Origin: a virus
Reading direction: 5' to 3' (one strand)
Virus record (IMG/VR): IMGVR_UViG_3300025701_000061
Span: 1 to 22,468 of that record
DNA length: 22,468 nucleotides
Under the pieces are notes generated by a model, which was not told where the DNA came from, did not search any database, and saw nothing but the letters and a program-made list of their open reading frames with translations. Below are positions 1 through 7,650 of the stretch, in pieces. The translations under genes and the position numbers were made by a program. The first letter of the stretch is position 1. Each line of letters starts with the position of its first letter.

Positions 1-93
1 CCTTACCTCCTTTTCAGGTGAGGTGGTTAACTTTAAATAATCTCCTGTTGTACTTTCTCTAAAAGGAAAGTCAATTCCATAGGTTAATGCCAT
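1..93 (-). CDS. gp25-like baseplate wedge protein, 5' end only (runs off left edge)
   Basis: This is an open frame of 31 codons from an ATG at 93-91 to the window edge. The visible protein begins MALTYGIDFPF and continues with a GDYLKLT segment and a PEKEVR segment. This fits the N-terminus of the phage gp25/GpW family, where a short Gly-Ile-Asp-Phe-Pro-Phe opening precedes a helix starting with Glu-x-Val/Ile-Arg. In T4 and related contractile systems gp25 sits in the baseplate wedge and nucleates the sheath. An in-frame ATG at 111-109 would add six residues (MFIFIS); I prefer 93 because the family opening begins there. The gene follows the terminator after nrdA, so it probably starts or belongs to another late transcription unit. 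Only about a quarter of a usual gp25 is visible, so the diagnostic central motif (conserved Pro-x-Phe-Gly) cannot be checked. Confidence 0.6.
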   Translation of the reverse strand, partial: MALTYGIDFPFRESTTGDYLKLTTSPEKEVR

Positions 94-131
94 ACTAATA
101 AATATAAACATTACTAAAATGGTGTTAAATA

Positions 132-157
132 AAAAACCCCCATTTAAGGAGGTTTTT
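132..157 (-). terminator. Rho-independent terminator after nrdA
   Basis: Arms at 132-141 and 148-157 form a 10-bp stem (AAAAACCTCC with GGGGGTTTTT when read on the minus strand, including one T-G wobble) with a 6-base loop. On the minus strand the 3' arm ends in a T tract (136-131) followed by ATTT. It starts 24 bases after the nrdA stop and closes the replication/nucleotide block. The A/T-rich base of the stem also gives a T run in the plus direction, so it could act both ways, but no plus-strand gene needs it. Confidence 0.75.
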
Positions 158-180
158 AAAAAAATAAATAAAATATGATT

Positions 181-2634
181 CTAAGAACCACATCCTTCAC
201 AATCAAATGGTGAATCATCGGGTCTAATATCCTGATTAGTTACCATTTTTAACTCTTTATTTTCACTTAAAAGTGAATTAGAAGTCGGTATAGGGTTGTT
301 TTCAATTACTTCTTTTTGAGGTTCCGTATTCACATCAGGTGTTTTCTTCTTAGATGTGTTTACTCCTAAACCTTTAAGTGGGTCAACCGCCGACCTTGTT
401 CTTAAGTAGTACATACCTGTTTTTAAACCTAACTTCCACCCATGTAGGTGTGCAGCTAATAGTTTTGCTTTGGTTGCATTACTAATGAAAAGGTTGAGTG
501 ATTGTGACTGATCAATAAATACTGATCTATTAGCCGCCATATTAAGAAGTCTCTTTTGTGACATTTCCCATACGGTTTTAAAGACTTCTTTAATTTCTGT
601 TGGAATTTCAGGTATATTTTGTACTGACCCGTTTTCCATAATTAATTTATCTTTAATTTCATCACCCCACAAACCAACCGACATTAGTTCATTAACTAAG
701 TGTTTGTTTATAACAATGAATTCACCACCTAAAGTTCTTCTTGAATATAGATTCGTAGTAAACGGTTCAAATGCTTCATTATTATTTAGGATCTGTGCGG
801 TAGACGCGGTTGGCATCGGTGCAACTAATAAGGAATTCCTCACACCGAATTTAATCACTTCTTTTCTAAGTGATGACCAGTCCCATCTACCAGATAGATC
901 TTTATCTTTTAATCCCCACATTTGGTATTGGAAAATACCTTTCTCAATTGGTGATTCACTTATTGATTCATATGGTCCGTGAACTTCAGCAAGATCTTTA
1001 GAAGATGTCATTGCCGCAAAGTATAAAGTTTCAAAGATGTCAGTCTGTAGTGTGTCTCCCTCTTCAGATTCAAAAGGTATTTTTAACATACAAAACACAT
1101 CTGCCAAACCTTGAACACCAAGACCCACAGGTCTGTGACGCATATTAGATTTTTCAGTTTCCTTTGTTGGGTAGAAATTTAAATTGATTACATTATTTAA
1201 ATTTTTAACTACTTGGTAAACATATTCATATAATAACTTATGACTGAACTCCCCATCAATAATATACTTAGGTAATGCTATAGATGCTAAGTTACACACC
1301 GCCTGTTCGTCAGGTGATGAGTATTCAATAATCTCAGTACAAAGGTTAGAAGACTTAATAGTCCCTAAATTTTGTTGATTTGATTTGTAATTTGCAGGAT
1401 CTTTATATAACATGTATGGAGTACCTGTCTCAATCTGTGCAGTTAAGATAGCGTCCATTAATTTTCTTGCTTTTAAGACTCTACGACCTTTACCTTCACT
1501 TTCATACTTTTCGTACAATTCTGTAAAGTTTTTATTATCAGGTGAGTCATAAACATCAGAAAGACCAGGTGCTTCATCAGGTGAAAATAGTGTCCAATCA
1601 CCATCTTCTTGTACTCTTTGCATAAATAAATCAGGTGTCCACATTGCAAGAAATAAATCTCTTGCTCTCATTTCTTCTTTACCGTGGTTTTTTCTTAGGT
1701 CAATGAATTCAAAGACATCTGCATGCCATGGTTCAAGATACACAGCAAAAGAACCTTTTCTTTTACCACCTTGATTAATCCATCGTGCAACTTCGTTATA
1801 CGTTTTCATCATAGGGAGTAAACCGTCAGATTCACCACCAGTTCCTTTAATATAAGAACCCTTTGCTCTTACATCATGAACATGTAGTCCAATACCACCA
1901 GCCCACTTAGATATATTTGCAACGTCTTGAATAGTATTAAATAAACCATTAATATCATCACCTTTATTTCCAATTAGGAAACATGAGGACATTTGTGGTC
2001 TACGGGTACCCGCATTGAACAACGTTGGTGTTGCGTGAGTGTAGAAGTGTTGTGACAAGTCATCGTAAATTCTTAGACCCATTTCAATATCACCATCACA
2101 AATACCCATTGCAACTCTCATATACAAATATTGAGGTCTCTCAACTATACGTTCACCGATTTTAAGTAAATAAGATCTTTCTAAAGTCTTAAATCCAAAG
2201 AAATCAAAATCAAAATCTCTTTCCTGTACAATTGCACCGTCAATAACCGCTCTATTCTTTTTAACGAAATCAAATAATTCGTCAGAAATTAAAGAAGATT
2301 CAGTACCTGTTCGAGGTTCAATAAAAGAATATAACTCCTTAATTGATTGTGAAAACTTCTTTGGTGTTGTTTTATGTAGGTTAGTAACCGCTAAACGTCC
2401 CGCTAATTTTGCATAGTCAGGGTGGGTAGTTGTCATTGACGCAGCTGTCTCAGCAGCTAACGTATCTAACTCCGTTGATGATATTCCATCGTATATACCC
2501 TGTGTAACTTTTAGGGTGATGTACGTTGGATCAACATAATCTAAATTTAAATCAGAACACAAAGAGGAAATTCTCCTTGTGATCTTATCATATCTCATTT
2601 CCTCTAAGGAACCATCTCTTTTTTTAACTTTCAT
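181..2634 (-). CDS. nrdA: Class Ia ribonucleotide reductase, large (alpha) subunit NrdA
   Basis: This subunit reduces ribonucleoside diphosphates to deoxyribonucleotides with the NrdB radical subunit, in the host cytoplasm. The protein has 817 residues. An ATP-cone domain fills about residues 1-90 (KKRDGS start). The catalytic barrel carries C218 and C447 as the active-site thiol pair, and N430-L-C432-T-E434 as the radical centre. A Pro-Met-Pro-Thr-Ala-Ser-Thr-Ala loop and the Tyr-Tyr pair in GMYYLRTR complete the radical path. The flexible C-terminus ends CEGCGS, with C812 and C815 as the shuttle thiols. Motif by motif it matches eukaryotic RRM1, which has C218 at the same position and also ends in CxxCGS. 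The start follows the nrdB stop by 12 bases (leader ATACAAAAG, no Shine-Dalgarno). All catalytic residues are present, so it should be active. I see no glutaredoxin or thioredoxin gene in the window, so a host reductant is likely used. Confidence 0.97.
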   Translation of the reverse strand: MKVKKRDGSLEEMRYDKITRRISSLCSDLNLDYVDPTYITLKVTQGIYDGISSTELDTLAAETAASMTTTHPDYAKLAGRLAVTNLHKTTPKKFSQSIKELYSFIEPRTGTESSLISDELFDFVKKNRAVIDGAIVQERDFDFDFFGFKTLERSYLLKIGERIVERPQYLYMRVAMGICDGDIEMGLRIYDDLSQHFYTHATPTLFNAGTRRPQMSSCFLIGNKGDDINGLFNTIQDVANISKWAGGIGLHVHDVRAKGSYIKGTGGESDGLLPMMKTYNEVARWINQGGKRKGSFAVYLEPWHADVFEFIDLRKNHGKEEMRARDLFLAMWTPDLFMQRVQEDGDWTLFSPDEAPGLSDVYDSPDNKNFTELYEKYESEGKGRRVLKARKLMDAILTAQIETGTPYMLYKDPANYKSNQQNLGTIKSSNLCTEIIEYSSPDEQAVCNLASIALPKYIIDGEFSHKLLYEYVYQVVKNLNNVINLNFYPTKETEKSNMRHRPVGLGVQGLADVFCMLKIPFESEEGDTLQTDIFETLYFAAMTSSKDLAEVHGPYESISESPIEKGIFQYQMWGLKDKDLSGRWDWSSLRKEVIKFGVRNSLLVAPMPTASTAQILNNNEAFEPFTTNLYSRRTLGGEFIVINKHLVNELMSVGLWGDEIKDKLIMENGSVQNIPEIPTEIKEVFKTVWEMSQKRLLNMAANRSVFIDQSQSLNLFISNATKAKLLAAHLHGWKLGLKTGMYYLRTRSAVDPLKGLGVNTSKKKTPDVNTEPQKEVIENNPIPTSNSLLSENKELKMVTNQDIRPDDSPFDCEGCGS

Positions 2635-2646
2635 CTTTTGTATATT

Positions 2647-3621
2647 TTAAAAATCCATTTCACCAAACGCAGAATCTAAATCCTCATCTCCTTCGGTATT
2701 AACTCCCGCCTTTTGGTATTCAGCGACTCTCTTTTCAAAGAAATTGGTTTTTCCTTGTAATGCAATGTTTTGCATAAAATCAAATGGGTTCTCAGTGTTA
2801 AATTTCTTTTCAATGTTTAAAGAATCCAATAATCTATCAGTAACAAATTCTAAATATTGTTCCATTAAATCTGAGTTCATACCAATTAATCTAACTGGTA
2901 ATGCTTCAAGAATAAATTCTTTCTCAATTTCTAATGCAGAAAGGATAATTTCCTCAATTCTTCCTTCTGGTAATTTATTTTCAATGTGTTCATTGTACAG
3001 ATGACATGCAAAATCACAGTGAAGACCTTCGTCTCTTGAAATAAGTTCATTAGAAAAGGTTAAACCTGGCATTAAACCACGTTTCTTTAACCAAAAAATT
3101 GAACAGAATGAACCTGAAAAGAAAATACCTTCAACCGCAGCAAACGCAATAAGACGTTCTGCAAATGACTCGGAATCGATCCATTTAAGTGCCCACTCCG
3201 CCTTCTTTTGAATTGCTGGAATAGTTTCAATGGCATTAAATAATCTATCTTGTTCTTCAGTATCTTTAATAAGAGAATCAATTAACAATGAATATGTTTC
3301 TGAGTGAATATTTTCCATTGCAATTTGAAAACCATAGAAGAACTTAGCTTCTGTATATTGTACATCATTAATGAAGTTTTCTGCAAGATTCTCATTAACA
3401 ATACCATCAGACGCCGCGAAGAATGCTAACACATGTTTAACAAAATGTCTCTCGTCATCGTTTAATTTGTTAACCCAATCACTCACATCTTGTTGTAAGT
3501 CAATTTCCTCAGCAGTCCAAAAACTTGCTTCCTGTTGTTTATAATACTTCCAAATATCATTGTGTGTTATTGGGAATAGGACAAATCGTCCCGGATTTTC
3601 TTGTAAAATCTTTTCTGTCAT
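2647..3621 (-). CDS. nrdB: Class Ia ribonucleotide reductase, small (beta) subunit NrdB
   Basis: This is the radical-generating subunit (324 residues), partner of NrdA encoded 12 bases downstream. The di-iron ligands fit the class Ia pattern: D72 in [12 protein letters not shown]103 and H106 in ENIHSETY, E164 in AVEGIFFSG, and E198 and H201 in [11 protein letters not shown] second-helix Glu near them completes the set. Y110, four residues after H106, sits where the radical tyrosine belongs (E. coli Y122), which argues for a tyrosyl-radical enzyme rather than the Tyr-less NrdF/class Ic variants. The C-terminus ends FGEMDF, matching the aromatic/acidic tail by which R2 docks on R1 (eukaryotic R2 proteins end similarly in DF). 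Start chosen at 3621, 15 bases after the helicase stop; the leader is A-rich with no Shine-Dalgarno. Length is typical for the family. Confidence 0.97.
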   Translation of the reverse strand: MTEKILQENPGRFVLFPITHNDIWKYYKQQEASFWTAEEIDLQQDVSDWVNKLNDDERHFVKHVLAFFAASDGIVNENLAENFINDVQYTEAKFFYGFQIAMENIHSETYSLLIDSLIKDTEEQDRLFNAIETIPAIQKKAEWALKWIDSESFAERLIAFAAVEGIFFSGSFCSIFWLKKRGLMPGLTFSNELISRDEGLHCDFACHLYNEHIENKLPEGRIEEIILSALEIEKEFILEALPVRLIGMNSDLMEQYLEFVTDRLLDSLNIEKKFNTENPFDFMQNIALQGKTNFFEKRVAEYQKAGVNTEGDEDLDSAFGEMDF

Positions 3622-3636
3622 CTTAATTATTTTTAG

Positions 3637-5025
3637 TTATTGTTTAATTCCTTGTGATTGTTTGTACAATTCAGCCGCTCTTTTGTTGTTTCTTTGAACT
3701 TTATTCTGTTCAAATCCTAACATAGTCATCTGTTCCTCAAGAACGATATCCATCATTGCATTGTCAAACTTACAGTCATTGAAGGTAATACCGTCTTGAC
3801 CAATTCTTGATTTGACTAAAGTTACGTTAGCCGTTTTGTTTTCTTTTTGTTCATTTGATCTTGATATAGATAAAATGATGTGTGATGATTGTGCCTTTTT
3901 AATAGAACCACCGAAATGATCCACACCTGGTACATCAACAGTACTTGATTGTCTGTTACCTTGAGCTGCCGTCCAAACACCTATATTCATTTCATGACAC
4001 ATAGATTCTATTGATCTAATAATTGCACCTTCACCTTTCCACTCTTCACCATTGATCGATTTATCGGATGTAAGACAGTCGATATAATCAATAAGTACTA
4101 AGTCAGGTTTTTGTCCTTGTGCAGAAACTTTTCTAATAATTCTTTTAATATCCCCCGTTGTAGATGTTCCATTAGGTAATCTAACTAACTTAAGACTTCC
4201 AAAACCTTCTCTACTTGTAGCCTCTTGAATCTTCTGTTGAACGTATTCCTTCTGTTCACTCTGATGTTTTGCTTGAACACCTGACCAAACCGTAAAGTGT
4301 TTTCTTTGTATTTGTGCGTTACTATCTTCAAAGAAAAACTGAATTACATTTTTACCTTGATTAACTGCGGTATTTGCAAACTTAGTCAGTATTGTTGTTT
4401 TACCTGTTCCTGTAGGTGCTAACACCATACCCAATTCACCATGTGATAATCCACCGTCAAGTAAATTATCTAAACCAACAATTCCTGTCGCCATTGGAGT
4501 TCTCATATCGTTCTCTAACGCTTCAGAAATATTATCTAATATATCCACAACAACATCATCCGAAACACCCACTTGGAGTGCTTCTGCAATCATCTCTTCA
4601 ATTCTATCATACGATTGGAAATCTCCACCATGAATTAATTTATCCACATCTTTCAAAGTCTTCTTTAGGCTCTGTTGTTTACAGAAATTAAGTGCTGTGT
4701 CCTTTACAAATGAAGGTGTATGTACAGGGTCTTTAAGATTCTCAATTGCATCTAATGTGTCAATATGTATCTTACTTGTATTAGGGTTTGCAAGTGAACT
4801 TTCGGTAATCTTTTGTCTGACTGTTTCATAGTCAGGTACTCTCGAATTGTAAGTGATAAATAACTCTTTTACGTTTTGAACAATATACTTAAATGTAATA
4901 TTGTCAAAATACTTACTGTCTAAAACTTCGAGGATTTGTTCCCCGTACTTTTTGTCTTCGATTATTGATTTTATTAACGTTTGTTGGAACTGGTTCCCCA
5001 ACTCACCGAAATTCTTTTCTTGCAT
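3637..5025 (-). CDS. Replicative DNA helicase, gp41/DnaB-like
   Basis: A hexameric 5'-3' helicase of the T4 gp41/DnaB type is expected to unwind the replication fork. The protein has 462 residues. The N-terminal helical domain is about 1-165. The RecA-like motor follows, with Walker A APTGTGKTT at 203-211, the catalytic Glu in FFFED (E233), Walker B LVLIDYID at 309-316, and a sensor-like Gln in TAAQGNR (Q355). A KSRIGQ motif in the last third supplies the arginine-finger region typical of DnaB-family ATPases. The remaining C-terminus is charged and ends KQSQGIKQ. It lies between a small duplicated protein and nrdB with short gaps, in the replication block. No primase (gp61) or loader (gp59) gene is visible here. 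Fusion with primase can be excluded at this length. Confidence 0.93.
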   Translation of the reverse strand: MQEKNFGELGNQFQQTLIKSIIEDKKYGEQILEVLDSKYFDNITFKYIVQNVKELFITYNSRVPDYETVRQKITESSLANPNTSKIHIDTLDAIENLKDPVHTPSFVKDTALNFCKQQSLKKTLKDVDKLIHGGDFQSYDRIEEMIAEALQVGVSDDVVVDILDNISEALENDMRTPMATGIVGLDNLLDGGLSHGELGMVLAPTGTGKTTILTKFANTAVNQGKNVIQFFFEDSNAQIQRKHFTVWSGVQAKHQSEQKEYVQQKIQEATSREGFGSLKLVRLPNGTSTTGDIKRIIRKVSAQGQKPDLVLIDYIDCLTSDKSINGEEWKGEGAIIRSIESMCHEMNIGVWTAAQGNRQSSTVDVPGVDHFGGSIKKAQSSHIILSISRSNEQKENKTANVTLVKSRIGQDGITFNDCKFDNAMMDIVLEEQMTMLGFEQNKVQRNNKRAAELYKQSQGIKQ

Positions 5026-5053
5026 GATTATCTCAATTTTTTTTGTTTTTATT

Positions 5054-5503
5054 CTACTTTGTTAACTCGTATGACATGTAAGTAGTATTAACATCATCAT
5101 ATGATAAGGTCTCAGATAAATCGTTTAAAATTCTTCTAAGTTTTGGTCTAATGTCTACCGAGTATCTCACCTTAGGTGGGAAGACATGTGCAGCGAATAT
5201 CCTTTGAATAAATACTGCGTCATTCAACTTAAGTTCAAGTAAAAAGTACTCTTCTTCTTCAACCTCAGTAGTGGTCCCAGAGTCTAAAACGGGATAATAG
5301 TTTTGATTACTACTAAGAAAATCCAATGTTTTTTCTTTTAAATCGTTTGAAATTTCTTCACAAATATTTGAAACATCTGCATTAATATCTAAAGATCTTT
5401 TTGCGTTATGGTTAAAATCCTTCACATTGAAGAATCTTTGACAAATTATGTTACCACTAAGGGATAACAAAAATTCTACTTTAGTTGGGTCGTTATTAGT
5501 CAT
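5054..5503 (-). CDS. Small replication-block protein with an internal duplication, function unknown
   Basis: I do not recognise this 149-residue protein. It consists of two related units of about 50 residues: residues 11-61 and 87-136. Each contains FLL at the start (11 and 87), a Gln-Arg-x-Phe core (22-25 and 100-103), Ser-x-Asp-Ile exactly 15 residues after the Gln (37-40 and 115-118), and Asn-Asp-Leu (53-55 and 127-129). A linker with an acidic run (EEEE at 82-85) joins them. It has no signal peptide or membrane segment. Its start codon overlaps the last 8 bases of the nuclease gene, and the helicase gene follows 28 bases downstream, so translation is probably coupled and the product may act with the replisome. 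A helicase loader, primase accessory or DNA-binding role is possible, but no motif supports any of these. Confidence 0.85.
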   Translation of the reverse strand: MTNNDPTKVEFLLSLSGNIICQRFFNVKDFNHNAKRSLDINADVSNICEEISNDLKEKTLDFLSSNQNYYPVLDSGTTTEVEEEEYFLLELKLNDAVFIQRIFAAHVFPPKVRYSVDIRPKLRRILNDLSETLSYDDVNTTYMSYELTK

Positions 5504-6512
5504 GATTTTTAATTTTTATTATTCTTTTATTTTTTTCCTTACGTGTTAAACGTAAAAAAGGGTTGAGGAACTTTACCCACGCATCATCTGATTTAGGGAG
5601 AACGGTGAACATACCATCTTCCATCATCATCTTCATCGTGTTTTTATAGGATCTTCCTTCAGGATCCAAATTTTCATGGATAAGGTCGGTGATTGTTTCT
5701 CGAGCTTCACCTGTAAGAAACGGTTGGTCTAAACTAACAATACTTTCATTAAGGTTAAAAAATTCCTCTCCGTAAATACCGTACTTTGTAACCCCTGTTA
5801 AGAGGTTTTTAACTGTCTTATTATTCTTATCTTCCTCAAATAATTCATTTGAACGTTCAATAATTTCATTTAAAGTCACAGGTCTTGTTTTTAATTCAGG
5901 GAAAAGTTTTAACATTTTCTTAATTCCTAAATTATATATTCCTGTGATATTATCTGATCGATCACCACATACTATCTTAACGATTTTAACGTTCTGTATG
6001 TGTAGATCTTGATGTTCATATTGTATTATATCATTTTGACTATAAAGTTTCCTGTGTGATGGGTTATATATCCTTGTAGTGTCGGATGCCAATTGTGCTA
6101 AGTCCCCATCAGAGGAATAAACAATTGTATCCTCAGTACTTCTTTGTACGTACTCAGCAATACAATCGTCTGCTTCACAGAATTCAAACTCACCTTGTCT
6201 AACATAAAGTTCTTCAAGATATTGTTGGACTCTTCTTCTTTGTTTTGTGTAGGATTCTTTTTCCTTGTCGGAACGAATTCTTTGTCTTCGGTTTTCCTTA
6301 TAACGTGAATACATCTTTTTACGAGTAGCCGCACCATCTTCACCATCCCAAAAGACAACTATCTTATCGAGTTTATAAAGTTCGAAAGATTTTCTTAATG
6401 TGTTAATGACGTGATATAACCCACCAATATGGTCACCTTTATAGAAGTAATTTTTTACTCCATAAAATCCAATCGTAAGTAAGTTATCTCCGTCTACTAA
6501 TAATACTGACAT
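5496..6512 (-). CDS. 5'-3' exonuclease / flap nuclease of the T4 RNase H (FEN) family
   Basis: This is a metal-dependent nuclease expected to remove RNA primers and 5' flaps during lagging-strand synthesis. The protein has 338 residues (T4 Rnh is about 305). The acidic active site is in the family order: D7 and D9 in LLVDGDN, D56 in VVFWDG, E113/D115/D116 in CEADDC, D135 and D137 in SSDGDL, and D184/D187 in CGDRSDN. The helix-hairpin-helix-like segment follows as GIYNLGIKKM (191-200). A basic stretch around 64-93 (RKK, RYKENRRQR) corresponds to the helical arch. The C-terminus is strongly basic (RKEKNKRIIKIKN). It is encoded just downstream of uvsX and overlaps the following gene by 8 bases. 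The start at 6512 is supported by AGGTG four bases upstream, one of the few Shine-Dalgarno-like sites in the window. Confidence 0.93.
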   Translation of the reverse strand: MSVLLVDGDNLLTIGFYGVKNYFYKGDHIGGLYHVINTLRKSFELYKLDKIVVFWDGEDGAATRKKMYSRYKENRRQRIRSDKEKESYTKQRRRVQQYLEELYVRQGEFEFCEADDCIAEYVQRSTEDTIVYSSDGDLAQLASDTTRIYNPSHRKLYSQNDIIQYEHQDLHIQNVKIVKIVCGDRSDNITGIYNLGIKKMLKLFPELKTRPVTLNEIIERSNELFEEDKNNKTVKNLLTGVTKYGIYGEEFFNLNESIVSLDQPFLTGEARETITDLIHENLDPEGRSYKNTMKMMMEDGMFTVLPKSDDAWVKFLNPFLRLTRKEKNKRIIKIKNHD

Positions 6513-6514
6513 TT

Positions 6515-6521
6515 ATCACCT
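6515..6521 (-). promoter_or_regulatory. Shine-Dalgarno-like site before the nuclease gene
   Basis: The minus strand reads AGGTGAT, then AA, before the ATG at 6512-6510, so the AGGTG core lies four bases from the start. Other starts in this window have only A/T-rich leaders, so this one stands out. It may simply be chance, since the spacing is on the short side. Confidence 0.4.
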
Positions 6522-6539
6522 GTTATGAGGTTCAACAAT

Positions 6540-7538
6540 CTATTCTTTTTCTTCTCTTAAATCAAACTCACCTTCAATTCCGAGTTTTTCTTTCCATAAA
6601 GATGCATATTCTGCTTTGTAAGCCTCTAACGACTTTTTCTCTTCAGCCGCGTCCTTACCTGAAAGAAAACCATGTGATGTTAGAATTATTCTACCATCCT
6701 CATATCCAAGACCATTTACATGATTTTTCATAATTGAAACCTTAGATCTCGTTGCGAACTTTACCTTTCTCTTGTCTTTTACTGCCACAATTGGGTTAGT
6801 CCCCGCATTTTTCTGATTACCAAATCTGAAAACCAAAGTAGAGTTTAACCAAATTGACTCACCACCCTTTGCTTTAATCTTAGGTTGACTGAAAGGATTA
6901 TCGGGTAACTCAACCCATGGTTGGTTTACAATGACAAGTGTATTTGTAAATCCTGAATCAACTCGTCTTGATCCTGATATTCTTTGATTTAATCCCATTC
7001 CAATTTTATCTGACAATGTAGATGCGTTGTGTTGTTTTCCACCTTTACCGTCAAAAGTCATTTTACATGGTACTGAACCAACAGAATCCCACAAGAAAAG
7101 TAAGTCGTATTCTAACTCACCACTTTTCTGAGCATCTAACAATTCATTAATGTAATCTGTAATCTGTTCAATATATTCAAACTCGTTGTTAAATAAGAAG
7201 AATCCATCATATTCAATTTCTCCTGTTTCTTCATCAACAATTTCATCAACTTCAAGACCCATCATTTTTGCGTGTGGGAAGTCCCATTTTTGTTCTGTAA
7301 TAACAAAAACAGGTAACACACCTTTCCTTTGTGCGTCAGCTGCGGTTTTTACAAGTGCAGTTGTTTTACCCGTATCAGAATGACCTAACAACATATTGAT
7401 GTGTCCCATTGCAGGACCTGGTAAACCTGTAGCATCTAAAAACGCATCACCTAAATCAAAAAATCTATCAGACTTAAATTTAGCCTGTTTAGAAAACTTC
7501 GATTTAATACTTTTAAAATCTTTTTTCTTTATTGCCAT
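6540..7538 (-). CDS. uvsX: RecA/UvsX-like strand-exchange recombinase
   Basis: This ATP-dependent recombinase is expected to form filaments on single-stranded DNA and drive recombination-dependent replication and repair. The protein has 332 residues, shorter than T4 UvsX (about 390). Walker A is GHSDTGKT at 52-59. E82, in VITEQKWDF, occupies the position of the catalytic Glu. Walker B is LLFLWDSV at 146-153. A loop with VNQPW and the segment KIKAKGGESIWLNSTLVFRF resemble the L2/ATP-binding region of RecA-type cores. The N-terminus is very basic (KKKDFKSIKSKFSKQAKFKS), as expected for the oligomerisation/DNA-contact arm. The C-terminus is acidic (GEFDLREEKE). It is preceded by a structured RNA candidate ending 15 bases upstream of the ATG and then the SSB gene, which suggests co-transcription with a control point between the two. 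The UvsX symbol rests on context plus the RecA core; a generic RecA paralogue is the alternative. Confidence 0.9.
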   Translation of the reverse strand: MAIKKKDFKSIKSKFSKQAKFKSDRFFDLGDAFLDATGLPGPAMGHINMLLGHSDTGKTTALVKTAADAQRKGVLPVFVITEQKWDFPHAKMMGLEVDEIVDEETGEIEYDGFFLFNNEFEYIEQITDYINELLDAQKSGELEYDLLFLWDSVGSVPCKMTFDGKGGKQHNASTLSDKIGMGLNQRISGSRRVDSGFTNTLVIVNQPWVELPDNPFSQPKIKAKGGESIWLNSTLVFRFGNQKNAGTNPIVAVKDKRKVKFATRSKVSIMKNHVNGLGYEDGRIILTSHGFLSGKDAAEEKKSLEAYKAEYASLWKEKLGIEGEFDLREEKE

Positions 7539-7553
7539 GTTTATATTATAAAA

Positions 7554-7637
7554 GGGTCCCCAACCTCGGGGCCGACAAAAGGTCGGTTTCGTGCTCCACC
7601 AGATGTTTCCATCAAAATCTTTTTGAGGTGGGGACCC
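7554..7637 (-). ncRNA. Candidate structured RNA element between ssb and uvsX
   Basis: The ssb-uvsX gap is locally GC-rich and can fold into a closed multi-branched RNA in the transcribed (minus) sense. The outer stem pairs GGGUCCCC (7637-7630) with GGGGACCC (7561-7554), then ACCUC (7629-7625) with GAGGU (7568-7564), giving 13 pairs with a 2-base bulge (7563-7562). Inside are GAUG-GAAA-CAUC (7614-7603), a 4-bp stem with a GNRA tetraloop, and CCGAC-CUUUU-GUCGG (7587-7573). Alternative pairings exist: CCACC (7631-7627) with GGUGG (7601-7597), and a 3' hairpin of GUC/CCCC with GGGG/GAC (7577-7556). The latter is followed by CCUUUUAU, so it could switch or terminate. The fold ends 15 bases before the uvsX ATG. 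It could be a cis-regulatory leader, an RNase processing site or a small RNA. I recognise no known class. Confidence 0.6.
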
Positions 7638-7650
7638 ATAGGTTTGTTAA

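Noticed and set aside
109-111. Alternative upstream ATG for the gp25-like gene
   Set aside because: It adds a hydrophobic MFIFIS not expected in the family; the downstream Met matches the family opening better, though it cannot be excluded.
704-982. 92-codon plus-strand open frame
   Set aside because: It lies wholly within nrdA, whose catalytic motifs prove the minus-strand reading.
7554-7637. Hammerhead-type ribozyme or tRNA-like element
   Set aside because: A GAAAC followed by a hairpin recalls a hammerhead, but CUGAUGA is absent (nearest is CUGGUGG), stem II cannot form and no U-H cleavage site follows stem III. For a tRNA, the D, anticodon and T arms and the TTC-type loop are missing.
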